NCBI GenBank assembly: GCA_948891265.1
Contig: CAQUBD010000042.1
Coordinates: 1-5,573 of the forward strand
Reading direction: 5' to 3'
DNA: 5,573 nucleotides
Source of the DNA: an uncultured Clostridia bacterium
GTDB lineage: Bacteria; Bacillota; Clostridia; TANB77; CAG-508
The notes below the pieces were generated by a model. It worked only from the letters and a program-made list of their open reading frames with translations. It was not told the DNA's origin and searched no databases. A program made the position numbers and the translations under genes. This document shows positions 5,338 through 5,573 of the stretch, one piece after another (the first letter of the stretch is position 1; each line of letters begins with the position of its first letter).

Positions 5338-5499
5338 AGTACACTAAGTGTACTTGTATAAAATTTTTTAAAATTTATTTTTGTAATCTATATTTATGTG
5401 TTCACTTAGTGTACTTTTTGCTAATTTTTTTGAAATTTTAAGTTCACTTGGTGTACTTGTTCTTTTAATTTTAGTAATTTCTAGTTCACTCGGTGTACT
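5338..5499 (+). repeat. Right subterminal array of four 17-bp palindromes
   Basis: Four copies of a WGTWCAC-N3-GTGTACT palindrome are present: AGTACACTAAGTGTACT (5338-5354), TGTTCACTTAGTGTACT (5399-5415), AGTTCACTTGGTGTACT (5441-5457) and AGTTCACTCGGTGTACT (5483-5499). Start-to-start spacings are 61, 42 and 42 bp; 42 bp is four helical turns. The spacers are AT-rich and unrelated. Related sites occur at the left end in mirrored arrangement. The layout resembles transposase-binding arrays at complex transposon ends or iteron/partition sites, but no protein for it can be named. Confidence 0.8.
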
Positions 5500-5534
5500 T
5501 TTCTTTTAAATTTTAGCTTGGATTTAGGTCAAGT

Positions 5535-5570
5535 ATTTAGACACATATTTTTACACTTTTTTATAAAGAT
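5535..5570 (-). repeat. Right terminal inverted repeat
   Basis: This is the partner of the left terminal repeat. Read inward on the minus strand it gives ATCTTT, AAGTGTAAAA and TGTGTCTA blocks in the same order and spacing as 2-37. The nearest palindromic site ends 35 bp further in. Only three bases of window lie outside it. Confidence 0.6.
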
Positions 5571-5573
5571 TAT

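Noticed and set aside
5162..5344. 60-codon minus-strand open frame starting with GTG
   Set aside because: It has no ribosome binding site, its start lies inside the palindromic repeat, and its frame runs through the consensus promoter and leader terminator. It is best read as chance.
5338..5499. Regular repeats as a CRISPR array
   Set aside because: Repeats are only 17 bp, palindromic and variable in the centre, the spacing is not uniform, the spacers are plain AT-rich DNA, and no cas gene is present.

Overview
This is AT-rich DNA (roughly a quarter G+C by eye) with standard bacterial codon use, strong Shine-Dalgarno sites, TTG starts and consensus sigma-A-type promoters. That points to a low-GC Firmicute, most likely a Clostridia-type or related gut bacterium. 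No species can be named from the sequence. All four supported genes lie on the minus strand, so the window is best read from right to left.

The window looks like one near-complete mobile element. An imperfect inverted repeat of about 36 bp (28 of 36 positions match) occupies both extremities (2-37 and 5535-5570). About 35-36 bp inside each copy lies a palindromic AGTWCAC-N3-GTGWACT-type site. These sites continue inward as a four-copy array on the right (5338-5499) and a shorter, more degenerate set on the left (74-185). Nothing like them was found in the middle.

Right module (about 5281-2829): a consensus promoter, a terminator-like hairpin in the leader, a 61-residue SHOCT-like small protein with a strong ribosome binding site, then a 630-residue large serine recombinase starting with TTG. 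A second promoter overlaps the stop codon of the small gene. The unit ends at a 16-bp terminator stem.

Middle module (2807-1839): a DinD-family gene (DNA-damage-inducible protein D) with its own consensus promoter, a LexA-like AAAC-N4-GTTT palindrome between -35 and -10, a 30-bp palindrome inside the coding sequence, and its own terminator.

Left module (1793-about 370): one gene fusing a glycerophosphodiester phosphodiesterase (GDPD) domain to a HIT-like domain, followed by an 82-nt compound hairpin. Between that hairpin and the left end is a GC-richer island (143-310) that is either the C-terminal remnant of a lost gene or a structured RNA.

Inferred overall: the recombinase and its small partner are the mobility module, while DinD and the GDPD-HIT protein are cargo that may respond to stress. 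No DDE transposase is present. The terminal inverted repeats and mirrored subterminal sites are therefore not explained by the encoded recombinase, and this mismatch is the most interesting aspect of the window.
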